A stretch of 19,362 nucleotides of DNA, taken from Echinostoma caproni. Its lineage: Eukaryota > Platyhelminthes > Trematoda > Plagiorchiida > Echinostomatidae. Of this stretch, positions 1 through 9,455 are shown piece after piece. How positions within the stretch are numbered: position 1 is the stretch's first letter; every line of letters begins with the position of its first letter. The notes under the pieces were generated by a model. The model was not told the DNA's origin. It made no database searches and saw only the letters and a list, made by a program, of their open reading frames with translations. The stretch lies in the NCBI GenBank assembly GCA_900618425.1, contig UZAN01039957.1:80641-100002 (forward strand), read 5' to 3'. Made by a program: the position numbers and the translations under genes.

Positions 1-2416
1 ACGGTCTTAGTGATAAGTCCTTCAGTAATCCAAACAATTTTGGAAGTATTTTCCCTGTTGGTCGAATTTGTTAGGAACTGCTTTTAGCAGTTACTCACTT
101 CTGCATAAAACACTATGCTTTCTAATAAAGAACCCCTATTTTGCACCATTCAAGCGTTTTTAGCCACTTCGAGAAATTTCGATCGATCACTGATTATAGG
201 CTTTATTCCTTTATAAGTATCTAATCTATACAGAGCTCTAGAGATAAAAATTCTGACCGCTGTTTCTCGAAACTATTGGATGGTAGGGCAGAAACTTACG
301 GACTAAGTTTGCGGAGTGTTTACTTACTCATTTGAAAGAAATTGAAAACACTAACACAGTGATTTGAACTTGTTTCACTGGATTGCACACGATGGGTTAG
401 ACAATTCCGTCACGAGTTGTTCTTTCCATCTGTGACACCTCATACAGCATTTGTGCAGATGTTCAAACCTACCATCTTGAGTGCACAGTATATCGCAAGT
501 ATTGATAATTCATCGATAAAGTGTTAGGCTAACAATGTTCAAATTATTTATGCTCAGCTTTCTTCCGTATTAAGAAAAATCCAGTTCGGTCAAATAAATG
601 ATACAATGGATTTGATTCTCTGCCACAATAAGTTCTGTATGGAAACGCAAAATGCAATGTTTCGTGATTAAGCAAAAAAGCTGTTCCAATGGTATGGTAA
701 TATTTGCACCAAATGGATGAACAACACACATGGCATAACCTGTCACATTTGTTATCGATTCAAGTTGGGAAGAAACCTTTCAGCGCAGATACTTCTCAAT
801 GCTAAAATATTTGCAGTTAGTCATTTGTTCAATAAGTAAAGCCCGCTCACAACCACGTATTTCGATAGTTTTAGTCCAGGTTTTGGTCGGATGTGTTCAT
901 AGCTGTTCATCTGAGATGACAAGACGAATTTAGGATTAGTATTATCTTTTTCTAATATGTTAATCACATTGAGCGATAATGATAACCGATGAGCGTGACT
1001 CTCTCTCTCTCGGTGTTTATCACATTCCATATCGCACATTGGATTTGATTTTTTGTTGAAATTCTACAAATATTGATCAGCTTCATCCTAAATTCGCTTC
1101 GATATACGTGCGTGATGTGCTCAGCCTTAGTACCGAGTTAGATCAGTATTTGAAATGACCCCAATTCTCAACAAAATTTGATTTCGCAATTCCACTCTTA
1201 TGGTTTGTTAGCTCTTCAATTTCTTAAACACTGGTTGAGAACTGTCATATTTGGGTGCCAGGACCAGATGGCTTTTCCTCAAGAGCCTTAACAAAAAGAT
1301 GAAACAGCTTGAAATTCGTTTTTCATAAGGAGCTGACGACTGTTACTTCAAATACCTTGATCGCTCCTGGTATTGAACTGATAAAGACCAACATTGAAAA
1401 TTCGTGACTGGTGGCCTGCATCCTGCATTTTCCTGAGGGGCTGGCGGATAGGCAACACTAATAAGCTCTAATAAGAGTGAAACTCGAGCCTACAGCCTCT
1501 CAAGTATCTGGAGATAGTCTATTAAGGATGGTCAGTTAAAATCGATAACATTTATCCTGTACCACTACTAATAAATAACTATAACTCAAGTGGCTATATA
1601 TATCATACACTTATAATAAGCGAGTGCAGCGATAATTTTTAATTGGATCTGAGTTTCTTTCTTTTTCATAACAGTGCATGTGATAAAACACATGCAACAC
1701 CAATATTCATATCTATTAAAAGTTAGCCACTTTTCTAGTACTTTTATGTGGACCCGAATTCAGAAAGAATGGTATCTCAACTTCAATGATTTCTAACGAG
1801 TACATTAAATTCAGGGATATTTTATGGACCAACGGCACTCAGTCACCAGATTTCCGCCTTGCTTAGCCTAACTCCCTTAGGCATTGCACTTCTATGTCAA
1901 CTTTCATTTAGACCCTTTAAAACTGTGTACGCTTGCGCGCAAGCGAACGAACGAACGCCGGAATAAACGAGAGGTGTGTGTGTGAAAATGGAAAGAAAAA
2001 GACAATCGTCGAACGTGTATTGAATAGTGCACCGTCTTCGTCGTGCTGAGACCATTTTTGAAGCTATGAATAAGATATCACTACCTTTTTCGATAATGGC
2101 AGGGATTATTGTCATACGGAATGATCTGACTGGTTGCATACCAAGCACGTTTTTTCCTGATTGCACCTGAACTTCATTGTGTATGTCCGAATATCAAAAT
2201 TCTCACAGCCGACGCTGCTTTTTTGAAGCGATTCTTTCACCGAATGCGTGGCATTTGTTTGTCATGTACAATTACTTCAGTGCTCCGGTGGTAATAGATG
2301 AAGGTAAATTTTGATTATGGAAACCTTAGCAACAAAAGGATATACAGGAATTAAAACCACTTTATTTACTCCCTTCGGACGAGTAGACGATGTTTTCTGA
2401 ATTTCTTTACTCAAAG
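1..2416. other. No supported gene; intron or intergenic DNA
   Basis: This stretch is AT-rich with frequent stops in all frames. Minus-strand open frames at 544-729, 821-1039 and 1897-2166 show no recognisable domain and no convincing start context. Possible minus-strand splice donors (GTAAGT read from about 319-324 and 294-299) are present, but the open blocks before them are too short to support. The only other structure is a short CT run near 999-1011 and a GT run near 1974-1984. Confidence 0.6.
999..1011. repeat. Short CT dinucleotide run
   Basis: About six and a half CT units in a row. It is a small simple-sequence repeat with no other feature attached. Confidence 0.8.
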
Positions 2417-2520
2417 TAGCCGGAACTTGTCACATACTGATCAATTTTTCCTGAAGTGTTCCACGCTCGTGGTGGCAGTTCACAAGAACATTTTCATTGG
2501 TGGTACCGAGTTTGATGAAG
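2417..2520 (+). CDS. Candidate internal exon, beta-strand-rich, family unknown
   Basis: An open block of 104 bases lies between a pyrimidine-rich acceptor (TTTCTTTACTCAAAG, ending at 2416) and a GTATCA donor at 2521. Read with one base completing the first codon, it gives 34 codons and one leftover base. The translation includes SRNLSHTDQ near the start and KNIFIGGTEFDE at the end. The IFIGG string resembles an RNP2-like or propeller-like beta strand, but no RNP1 partner or repeat is visible, so no family is assigned. A second frame across the same region (ATG at 2515, stop near 2835) is also open for about 106 codons. Both could be chance. No partner exon was identified nearby on this strand. 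Confidence 0.27.
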
Positions 2521-2990
2521 GTATCATTTTTATATACTATCAATAGAACCAGAGGGTTTGAGTTGACGATAAATATCAAAGATGCTTTGCAAACTCACCC
2601 CCTCCGGAGAGGACTCGATATCAAGCCAATCGTCGCTTTTGAGAATGAAAATTTCCATAAAACAGAAGGCTTTGTTAAAAATCAATTCATCCTTTCTGGA
2701 TTGATTGTATTGAATCCACGTCCAATCTCCAGCCAACCTGATAAACTGGATATTTCAAACAATGTGCTCTGTGGGATTATTTCAAAAACCTGGATATTCG
2801 CAAGGAACAGAGCCAGATTCAACAGTGAAATATAGATAGATATATAAAAGTCCCTCCAATGTTTGCAACCTGTGTTCTCCGAGTAGATGTTGTATTCGAA
2901 TAATATACCCAAAAAAGCCTCATTTTTATATGCATGAAAGTAGTGGAGAAGTTGATTTGACTCTATGGTTAATTCTTTCTACCTGCAAGA
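2521..2990. other. Open frames on both strands, no recognised product
   Basis: The plus strand has an ATG-led frame from 2515 to about 2835, while the minus strand is open at 2530-2736 and 2682-2912. None shows a domain, signal peptide or motif that I recognise. Overlap of open frames on both strands in a slightly GC-richer patch is common by chance. Confidence 0.4.
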
Positions 2991-2991
2991 T

Positions 2992-3090
2992 CCCCGGTTA
3001 GGTTCCCAAATGGGGTCCTCAAATTGGCAGTGGTTATGAGACCCGCAAAGTCGAAACGGCTCTCCAGTGCATCTAGCTCTTCTGTTTATG
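2992..3090 (+). repeat. SINE-like fragment, copy A (plus orientation)
   Basis: By eye this segment aligns with the minus strand of 14145-14237 and with the plus strand of 14420-14480. Shared blocks are a weak tRNA B-box-like string (GGTTAGGTTCCC, about 2997-3008), then CAGTGGTTATGAGACCCGC, then GTCGAAACGGCT and a TGCATCTAGCTCTTCTG tail. The order of blocks is the same in each copy, which supports descent from one short interspersed element. The tRNA-like head is eroded and no poly(A) tail or flanking direct repeat was found. Confidence 0.5.
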
Positions 3091-3941
3091 TTTCATTTAC
3101 ACAACGAATTTACCATATAACAAGGCTTCGTTAAATCAGTCACCCTCTGATCACGGGACGGAGACTGTCTTTATCAATTTCCGTTGTCAGCGAATTCCAG
3201 GTCTTCCACAGAAAAATACCTATGGTGAAGCTTGATTGTATTACTTCTGTTAGATGGAAATCCATTCAACATCCGCCCATCCAGAATCCGGTCTCGAGAA
3301 AAGGAAGCTCATCGCAGCATTCATCACATACCTAGTGAACCTAACAAGGATGTATGATCTTAATGCATAAATTTATCTAATCTCTATTTTAACCCCATCT
3401 TGATCTGATTACTGTTGATAGAAACGGAAACCGTGGGGGACATACTCACTCAAACTGATTGTTTTTTCTGTCCAAGAATATTGAGAAAAGTAGTTTTTCT
3501 TTCGATGTTTGCCCGCTGTGGAAACGACACTAGATTCAGACAAACCGTGATTCTTTCAACTTAATTCCTGAGATCATCATTTGAGAAACTCTAAGTTCTG
3601 ACCATCCGGATCAAGCAAATTCTAAACTTTATGTGTGTGTGCTCTTGATGTCATCACTTATATGTATGAAAAATAATTATTGGAAGTTTTGAAATGATTG
3701 GATTATGTAAACATGGTTGGCTGAGTATGACGTGCGAATTAGAAATTCAGAAACAGGGCTGGCAAATCTTTCGAATTCCTTTGATTACCTAGAATGCTTG
3801 TCTCATACCCTTCTGGCATCATGTTGATTTGACACAAACTAGTCCTTACAACACCATTGTTCCTTAGCCCGCGCCACATCGTCCGAATTATGCATTGACC
3901 TGTTACCATAGCATGTATACTCTACTAAATGATCAGCTTAC
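3091..3941. other. No supported gene
   Basis: All six frames are broken by frequent stops. A minus-strand open run at about 3850-3930 lies inside what would be the intron after the 3942-4009 candidate exon, so it is not called. No strong repeat or RNA feature is visible. Confidence 0.55.
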
Positions 3942-4009
3942 CTTTCAGTCACTTCTGGAGCTTCATAACAAACTGTTTCACAAGCAGTTTTCACCACTTT
4001 GAACGATGA
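3942..4009 (-). CDS. Candidate internal exon of a minus-strand gene
   Basis: Read on the minus strand, a T-rich acceptor (AACTTTTAG) is followed by 68 open bases and then a strong donor, AAAG|GTAAGC. Only one of the three frames is open. It encodes 22 residues starting SSFKVVKTAC and ending CYEAPEVTE, with two leftover bases. Alternating hydrophobic residues followed by YE-A-(x)n-ER resemble the last strand and helix of a PH-like fold, but this is too short to decide. It lies downstream of the C1-like and RhoGAP-like candidates on the same strand, so it may belong to the same gene. Confidence 0.3.
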
Positions 4010-4510
4010 CTAAAAGTTTTCAGGAACTAATGATATAATACTATAGTCGTAAACGAACTGGACAAGAGCTATTTTCGGTTCAAGTTACACAACAGACCGA
4101 ATACAGTAGTCTGCGTTTCGTTTTAACAGTTCAAAACGTTCCACTGAACATTTTCCAAACAAAATAGACTGATAAATAAGCAAATATTGCGTTTTATAAA
4201 ACAACATAAGTTGTATTTCCGATGGAATACAGAAAACGCGTTATGGTCACAAATCAAAATAATTTTCTGCACTGCGAAGTTTCAGTCACACTAGAAGCAT
4301 GATTGCTCTTTTCAACCGTTTGCATCAGGATATGATTATTTCTAAAACCTGTTGTTTATTTGTAGGTCAGGACCTTCAACTAACTAAAATTAACCAAGAT
4401 CAAAAACAACAAAAAAACATTCAACAGGTTTAGGTAAATCAATGTTTGATTTAAAAGCTTTTCACCTTCCCCAAAATGATTAACATATATTCAAAACGGG
4501 CTATAGTGCA
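4010..4510. other. No supported gene
   Basis: AT-rich sequence with A-runs (for example around 4400-4425) and no open block with good splice signals on either strand. Nothing else is visible. Confidence 0.55.
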
Positions 4511-4870
4511 AGGAGGAGCGAGGATGTGGCTGGGCNCGATACTACCGGCCCAATAGCCACATTTCACTCCATCCTTCGTTCCATGGTATGATTGAAAAAG
4601 TGGGGCATGAAAGAAACCCTGGATGAACGTACATCAATCACACGCGTGCACTGCCGTCTTAAGGGAGACGGTGAAATTTCAGTCAGTACACATTACTTGA
4701 GATAGTCCAGAATGGTAGCCGGAGCAACCGAGACTAGACGTCGGTGTGATTGCCTGTGAACTAAAGGGGTGCTCGAATCAAGTTGTCCAACTGGACACAA
4801 AGATAACAACAACGAAAACCGGGCTGTGTATGTGTATGTGTCAGGAAGCGTGACGGCCGGGGAGAGGTAA
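4511..4870. repeat. Hairpin-rich, GC-richer segment, unclassified repeat
   Basis: This segment stands out from its AT-rich surroundings. It contains an imperfect inverted repeat (GGAGCGAGGATGTGGCTGGGC at 4514-4534 against GCCCAATAGCCACATTTCACTCC) spanning an ambiguous base at 4536. It also has a CCGTCT/AGACGG hairpin (4654-4659 with 4666-4671), a GTCC/GGAC hairpin near 4786-4797 and a GTATGT run at about 4826-4841. A GTAAGT lies at 4867. It could be a worn transposable-element fragment. No protein-coding frame is recognised. Confidence 0.35.
4536..4536. other. Ambiguous base (n)
   Basis: A single undetermined base in the loop side of an inverted repeat. It indicates draft-assembly sequence, possibly at a hairpin that was hard to read. 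Confidence 0.98.
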
Positions 4871-5287
4871 GTTAAATAAACACGAAAAGTCTGTGAACGA
4901 AGCGGGATAAGCTAAATGGCGAGATAAATCTTTGACCAACCTTTGAGGTTTAAGTTGGCACACGGTTCTGTGAATTCGAATGGAAAAACGAAATCAGTAA
5001 TAGATGCACGTACGTTTGGTTGAATGGAAAGACATACACAGAAAGCTAGAAATCTATACGGAAGTTTAGAGGTATGGATTTATCGTATACAGTGGCTGAT
5101 CTACTATATTCGTCTTGAGTATTTTCCCGCACGCTATCGCATTACCTGTGGTATACTGTCTTGTTGATATGGGTCATAACAGAAAACCCAAGAAATAAGG
5201 ACATAATTCCGATAGTTTTATCGCTGATTCGTGATCAACTGGAAACATCTATATCGCAATCTAGAGCAAATACTACTGAAATCTCAC
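4871..5287. other. No supported gene; one isolated minus-strand donor
   Basis: A minus-strand donor-like CACAG|GTAATG lies at about 5141-5149. The sequence before it is open in two frames, but without a clear acceptor. Nothing else stands out. Confidence 0.45.
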
Positions 5288-5336
5288 TCTGCGGTGACAA
5301 ATGAACTCCGAGAGGAACATAATCGGCGACAAAAAG
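5288..5336 (-). CDS. Weak candidate short exon, minus strand
   Basis: On the minus strand, TTCTTATGTTTACAG is a good acceptor. It is followed by 49 bases and the donor CGCAGA|GTGAGA. All three frames are open, so phase and peptide cannot be fixed. If joined after the 5905-6005 candidate it would be read from the third base, giving FCRRLCSSRSSFVTA. It is included for its clean splice signals only. Confidence 0.15.
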
Positions 5337-5904
5337 CTGTAAACATAAGAAGTACACATGAAAGCCCGATGGGCATTGTATACATACGCATTTCACACCA
5401 TTGTGTCTCACACAACTAGAGGGGTAAACCCCGTACAAAGTTCTAAAAAAAGGAGAATACAATGAGCCCTTCTTAACGGTGGCGAGAAGACAAAGACCAA
5501 GCAAAAGTATTCCTGAAACATATTTCGGATGCAGAGCTTCCGTTTGTAGTTGGTGTCGGAGAAAATCAAGAAATGAGCCTATTTTGGCTCAGGAATTTGT
5601 ACTTAGGCTGAAAACTTGTTTTGGATGATTCATTCTCTCCTCAGTTCAGAGTTTATACGAAACTAATTTATTCTACCTCTACCTTCCATTAGATGAAAAG
5701 TCCACTCTCTTCACACAGGAGGGATAATCGTATGCTTTTGAGACCAAATCATGACTGAATGAACTGGTTCGTTCAAATAAGCAAACAAAAGGACGCAAGG
5801 ATTGGCTCGAAATCTAAAATGACTAGCTAGTCAGTATGCTGTTTGCTTCTGTGATTCTGCGATAAACTCTTCAGAATACTTAAAAGTAAAATAAATAAAC
5901 TTAC

Positions 5905-6005
5905 CAAGAGGTTGAAAATGTCGGGTGATCAGCCGGTCAAGGTCAGCTAATTGTTTAGTTGATAAAATGTGATCAAACAAAAATTGAAGTATTCTCGTGT
6001 GAATT
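5905..6005 (-). CDS. Candidate exon: RhoGAP-like (or DH-like) fragment
   Basis: On the minus strand, the acceptor tract CGTTCCTCGCTGCTGTCGTAG is followed by 101 open bases and a strong donor, CTTG|GTAAGT. One base completes the first codon, then 33 codons, then one leftover base. The peptide includes IHTRILQFLFDHI, STKQLADLDRL and HFQPL. L-x-F-L-x-x-H-I followed later by F-x-P resembles the C-terminal half of a RhoGAP domain, where a TLxFLxxHL helix precedes NLAxxFGP; the usual Asn is not seen. The H-x-R-x-L start could alternatively fit the first helix of a Rho GEF (DH) domain. A second acceptor at 6065-6066 (CAATTTCCAG) would lengthen the exon to 160 bases in the same frame. It lies downstream of the C1-like exon on the same strand. 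Confidence 0.35.
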
Positions 6006-6065
6006 CTACGACAGCAGCGAGGAACGATGATACGATTATGGTTGAATTGGTGAAAAAACGCGAAC

Positions 6066-7309
6066 TGGAAATTGTTAGGTGGGGTTACGAGTCATATGAC
6101 ATGAGATGAGGAAATGCCTCACTTTGTCTGGTGCACCCAAGAGCAAGTAATAACACACCGAGGTCTGTTATGCGGTACCTGAAAAGCGAGAGGATAAACA
6201 CGTGAACATCGTAAGATACCCTGAGTAGTTAAGTGACCTCATTCAATATTTCCTGGTTATTTTGCACGAAACAGATTGGAAGTATGATTTTATAAAATCA
6301 TTGCTCTGCACCAGGATTAGGATTTTAGTTCCTTTTGTTGACTGCTTATACATAAAGAGATCTGCATAAAAAAGAATGCAACAAACGCTCGTTATCAAGT
6401 GCTAACTACATTCGTGTGTCTGGGAATGAAAGCGCTGTATAGTGCTGTGCAGCCGGCATTCTTTGAACAATTCTCTCATCGAAAAGTGTGAAAGCGGTGT
6501 GCAGTGAATTTTATGAGTTTTCAGGTTTTACTCAATTAAATGTTTTTGGTTGGTCTAGTGTTATATTTTTGCAGAAAACAGGGAGAAAAAATGGAATAAC
6601 CCGGAAAATTGACAGGGTTTGCAACTGGTCTACATGAAATAACTAAGTTTGTGGGACGTCAGACGGAGGACGAAAAGCCTCGCAAACATACTCTGTGTCA
6701 GACTAAAATCAATCATAGATTTGTCAACTGCGGTAGCTTTGGTATTTATCCTACTTTGTTCCAAAATTTTAAATCAACGGTCTGGAAAATCAATAACTTA
6801 CTCTAAATGGCTGCATCCAATACACGACTGAATAGCCGTAGTAAAGGTAAATAATTTTTACTCCTTTCCATTTCTCTTCAAGGTGGCATGATGAACGTTT
6901 TCTCGTGTGACCAACAAAACAAAAAATTATAATAAACGGTGTACAGTGAATGGGTGCGTTGATGTCAACGTGTTCTGTCTACTAACAGTTCTCTAAATCC
7001 AAGTATTCGATTGATCGAAGTGGTTTCTTAATCTTTAAATTACTTAGCAAGTGTGCTTAGTTGGTTTTCCTCATGTAGCACGTTATATATAACCCGATCT
7101 AATTACTCTTCTCTGGACAAGCTTGAAACATTAAAAGACAGTTAACCATATTTAATAAATAACATAAGAAAAAGATTCGAAATACCTTCTGAAAACCTTT
7201 GTAACCATATGGAGTGGCCTAGCATATGATTCAAATAGTTAATTCATAATATTTCATTATTATATACTTTTAGAATTTTTATATTTGACCTTTTATTGCT
7301 ACTAAAAAG
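6066..7309. other. No supported gene
   Basis: Plus-strand frames at 6609-6806 and 6649-6831 are short and unrecognised. On the minus strand a GTAAGT donor lies at about 6792-6797, preceded by a frame containing PLLRLFSRVLDAA. That frame meets a stop one base before the donor, so it is not called. The rest is AT-rich and stop-rich, especially 7140-7310. Confidence 0.5.
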
Positions 7310-7323
7310 TGCTAGTAACCCAG

Positions 7324-7362
7324 AGCAAAGCATCTGTGGTCCATCCTTGACATGTGGCAAGC
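7324..7362 (+). CDS. Very weak candidate micro-exon, plus strand
   Basis: 39 bases lie between a CTAGTAACCCAG acceptor and a strong AAGC|GTAAGT donor. One frame gives QSICGPSLTCGK with two cysteines, recalling short cysteine-rich modules. Another frame is also open. The acceptor is poor in pyrimidines and no partner exon is evident. Confidence 0.13.
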
Positions 7363-7451
7363 GTAAGTTTTTGGTTGTTCCAACCTTTTCAAAACGCACC
7401 ATGCAAGGGGGCGGCGATCACTGAAGTTGGTTTCACCGTATTTTGTAGTAC

Positions 7452-7512
7452 GATGTTGACGATGATGATGTTGATGATAATGATGATGATTATGATGACG
7501 ATGATGATGAAA
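7452..7512 (+). repeat. Imperfect GAT/GATGAT microsatellite
   Basis: About 60 bases of GAT units with interruptions (GTT, AAT, TAT, ACG). In one frame it gives a run of methionines, which produces a spurious open frame at 7354-7602. It is a simple repeat and not evidence of coding. Confidence 0.85.
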
Positions 7513-8188
7513 GAATGCGGTCCTAACCGTGTCCCGTCGATCAATGGGAAAAACATGATCAGGATCGATGAGATCTATTACACTGCAATCAACAATATAT
7601 AGTGAACAGGAATTTCAAGACGGAATGGATGCGACACTTTGAACAAATGACCTTACAAAAGTTTGAATACTACCATCAATTCATTGAGAAAAAGAGTTAG
7701 TGAGCGAAGAAGTCAAACGTTCTCTTTTCTACCAAATATTCTATGTTGTTTTAAATTGGAATCTGTCTCGGAGATATGCTTTGCGAGTCCACCACAATGA
7801 ACGAGTTCAAATTATTCGACCAACCACTGTGGCGCTGTATGACATGGTGAAATCAACATTGCCACAGTACTTTGAACTGGTACCCCTTCTTTGTAGATCA
7901 TAGGGATACCATAACATCACGAAATGATGAATTCACATGATCTCAGTCTCTCGAATTTTGTGATGTTTATGTACCCCCGTATCTGTAGTAGCTCCATTAG
8001 CTCCGTTGGTTCGCTCTCAAGATTCTTTCGTTTAATCCTTTGCTTTGTTATATCTTGAGACAATTTTATCATTTGAAATGATTCCAGAAAACTTTGGAAC
8101 AATATTTTTATTGTTAGAACCTTCCTTTGACCCATCAAACTTTCCAATTGCACCTCGGAGTTCGAGTTTTACTATGGGCATTACTTAC
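7513..8188. other. Open frames on both strands, undecided
   Basis: The plus strand is open at 7700-7903 and the minus strand at 7917-8153 or a little beyond. The minus frame is rich in Lys, Glu and Leu (for example KQRIKRKNLESEPTELMELL). An overlapping minus frame reading GKFDGSKEGSNNKN is also open. Either could be part of the candidate minus-strand gene between the blocks at 8189-8239 and 5905-6005, but no clean acceptor-donor pair was found. Confidence 0.3.
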
Positions 8189-8239
8189 AAGTTCATGCTT
8201 CTCTTGTAACCATAGGATATTTACACGATGGAATCCTTC
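8189..8239 (-). CDS. Candidate 51-base exon: RhoGAP arginine-finger-like motif
   Basis: On the minus strand, a long pyrimidine tract (GTGATTTTTTTCCTATTGAG) is followed by 51 open bases and the donor ACTT|GTAAGT. In phase 0 it encodes 17 residues: EGFHRVNILWLQEKHEL. RhoGAP domains begin with E-G-I-F/Y-R-V, where the Arg is the catalytic finger, and EGFHRV matches that spacing. The following residues lack the usual SGS. It sits about 110 bases downstream of the C1-like frame on the same strand, which is where a RhoGAP domain would be expected, although the roughly 20 residues that normally precede this motif are not accounted for. Other frames are partly open too. Confidence 0.25.
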
Positions 8240-8347
8240 CTCAATAGGAAAAAAATCACAGTTCCGGATAAGAGATAACGCATAATACCATCGTTAACTA
8301 ATTTACATTTTTAGATGTGTAGTAATATGGAATGTGCCAGGGTCTCA

Positions 8348-8547
8348 TCAAGTCTCCGCTTGAGAGACTGAACAGCTGGTGCACAAACGACATGAGATGA
8401 CAGGATATTCCAAGTTTTGCACACACTGACTGCAAAAGATCGACTTCGGCACTACAATCGACATGAAACTATGTCCCCGAAGGTGTATGTTAGCGTTAAT
8501 ATGAGCATCAGACAACATAGATCGCATGGGTTCTGCGATTAAGCTAT
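8348..8547 (-). CDS. Candidate exon with C1-like zinc-finger motif
   Basis: On the minus strand, a strong acceptor (CACCTCTCCCACCCTTCAAAACAG) precedes a frame of two bases plus 65 codons ending at a TGA (8350-8348). The peptide has His25, then 12 residues, then C38-x2-C41, 10 residues, and C52-x2-C55, with C58 after. GHSFMSIVV around the His is typical of the start of C1 (phorbol ester/DAG-type) domains, as in RacGAP, Raf/KSR and GEF-H1 families. The spacing between Cys pairs matches the shorter atypical C1 domains, which do not bind diacylglycerol. The final H-x2-C that completes the second zinc site is missing, so the exon may end earlier at a donor (for example C|GTTTGT near 8390), or the frame may be broken. 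The preceding candidate exon (10042-10115) leaves one base, C, which with the first two bases here makes CAT (His), so the phases agree. No gene symbol is offered. Confidence 0.4.
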
Positions 8548-8775
8548 CTGTTTTGAAGGGTGGGAGAGGTGAAGAAAATTTCTATCACCGTGATAACGCC
8601 TCGAGTTCGATAGAAGAAATTTACGTATCAGATAAACTATGCATACATCTTTCTGAGTTAGTGAGGAAAGTGGATATTTGTGCAGCCCTGTGCGAAATCC
8701 GTTACTGACGTTCTCAAATGATCTGAATGTGACGTGATGCTTCCACACAAACATACGCAATGTTCGATAGCTTAC

Positions 8776-8919
8776 AACTTGTGAGATTGGTAATGTCCAA
8801 ATAGATGTTTCATTCAAACACCTAAAGTATGTTATACAGCATTTATAGTTGTTCTGTTGAAAGTCCTCCAATTTATTAGAGATTAGCGAGTCCTTCGCTT
8901 TTTTTATGGCAAATTGCAT
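8776..8919 (-). CDS. Weak candidate ATG-led exon, minus strand
   Basis: A minus-strand ATG at 8919 opens 48 codons to a donor-like GTT|GTAAGC at 8775-8771. A good acceptor (CACCTCTTCCATTCTCAG) lies about 15 bases upstream of the ATG. The peptide starts MQFAIKKAKDSLISNKLEDF and is helix-friendly, then has KCC and FRC. It ends in phase 0, while the C1-like exon needs an upstream exon ending in phase 1, so a direct join does not work. It may be chance or an alternative first exon. Confidence 0.15.
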
Positions 8920-9392
8920 TTACCGTGCCTCTGAGAATGGAAGAGGTGTTTCGGATAAACCCTGCCAGCTTTAACGCACCAAACAGTGCAGGATCACCAA
9001 TCGCGAACGCGCACAATGTGAATGCTTTATGAAGTTCAATTTTTGGAATGTGAACAAAAGTTTCTTCCTGTTAAATCTATCTTCATGAACCATTTGAGCA
9101 GATATTTTCCGCTGCTTTCCTGCGAGGACATGTTTTTGATTCATATTTCGGTAGGACACCTTTATTCTCCATGCCAATGATATCTAAGTACTGTAATGAA
9201 CAATAAACCATAAATTGCGTGTTCTTTAGTTTTCAAGGTCTCGACGAGTGTTAATTAGTCAACTCAATCTCGTATTTCACATAGGCCGATGTGCGACCGA
9301 TACAGAATAGTCATCATGATATTTTCAATAAAATGGTTTTTGAATGTCTGCCCTAAACAATCTGAAACAGGGATACACAGGAATCCAGATGT
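8920..9392. other. No supported gene
   Basis: A minus-strand frame at 8971-9177 has no recognisable motif. No repeat or RNA structure is evident until the direct repeat at 9393. Confidence 0.5.
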
Positions 9393-9405
9393 AGAGTAGT
9401 GTCAT
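9393..9405 (+). repeat. Left copy of 13-base direct repeat flanking the foldback element
   Basis: AGAGTAGTGTCAT occurs here and again at 9900-9912, immediately after the right arm of the foldback element. A 13-base exact repeat this close together suggests a target-site duplication. The left copy sits 50 bases outside the left arm, so the inserted unit would be about 9406-9899. Confidence 0.5.
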
Positions 9406-9455
9406 TGACAAAGTATTGAAAATCAATTCTCGTATCTCGGGTAAACTGAATTCGA

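Noticed and set aside
1897..2166. 89-codon minus-strand frame
   Set aside because: No domain, no splice or promoter context; length is within chance for this composition.
3850..3930. Minus-strand open run of about 34 codons ending near a GTAAGG
   Set aside because: It lies immediately after the stronger donor at 3941-3937, so it would be intronic, and it has no acceptor of its own.
4715..4790. Possible tRNA-like A and B boxes (TAGCCGGAGC and GCTCGAATC)
   Set aside because: No cloverleaf can be drawn and the tail blocks of the SINE-like family are absent.
4800..4872. Plus-strand GTAAGT donor after a basic open frame (VRKRDGRGE)
   Set aside because: No pyrimidine-rich acceptor upstream, and it lies in the hairpin-rich repeat-like segment.
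6750..6870. Minus-strand frame with PLLRLFSRVLDAA, similar to the middle of a RhoGAP domain
   Set aside because: An in-frame TAG lies one base before the only good donor. No acceptor in the same frame was convincing.
8526..8708. Plus-strand ATG frame of 60 codons
   Set aside because: It overlaps the acceptor and upstream intron side of the better supported minus-strand C1-like exon, and has no motif.
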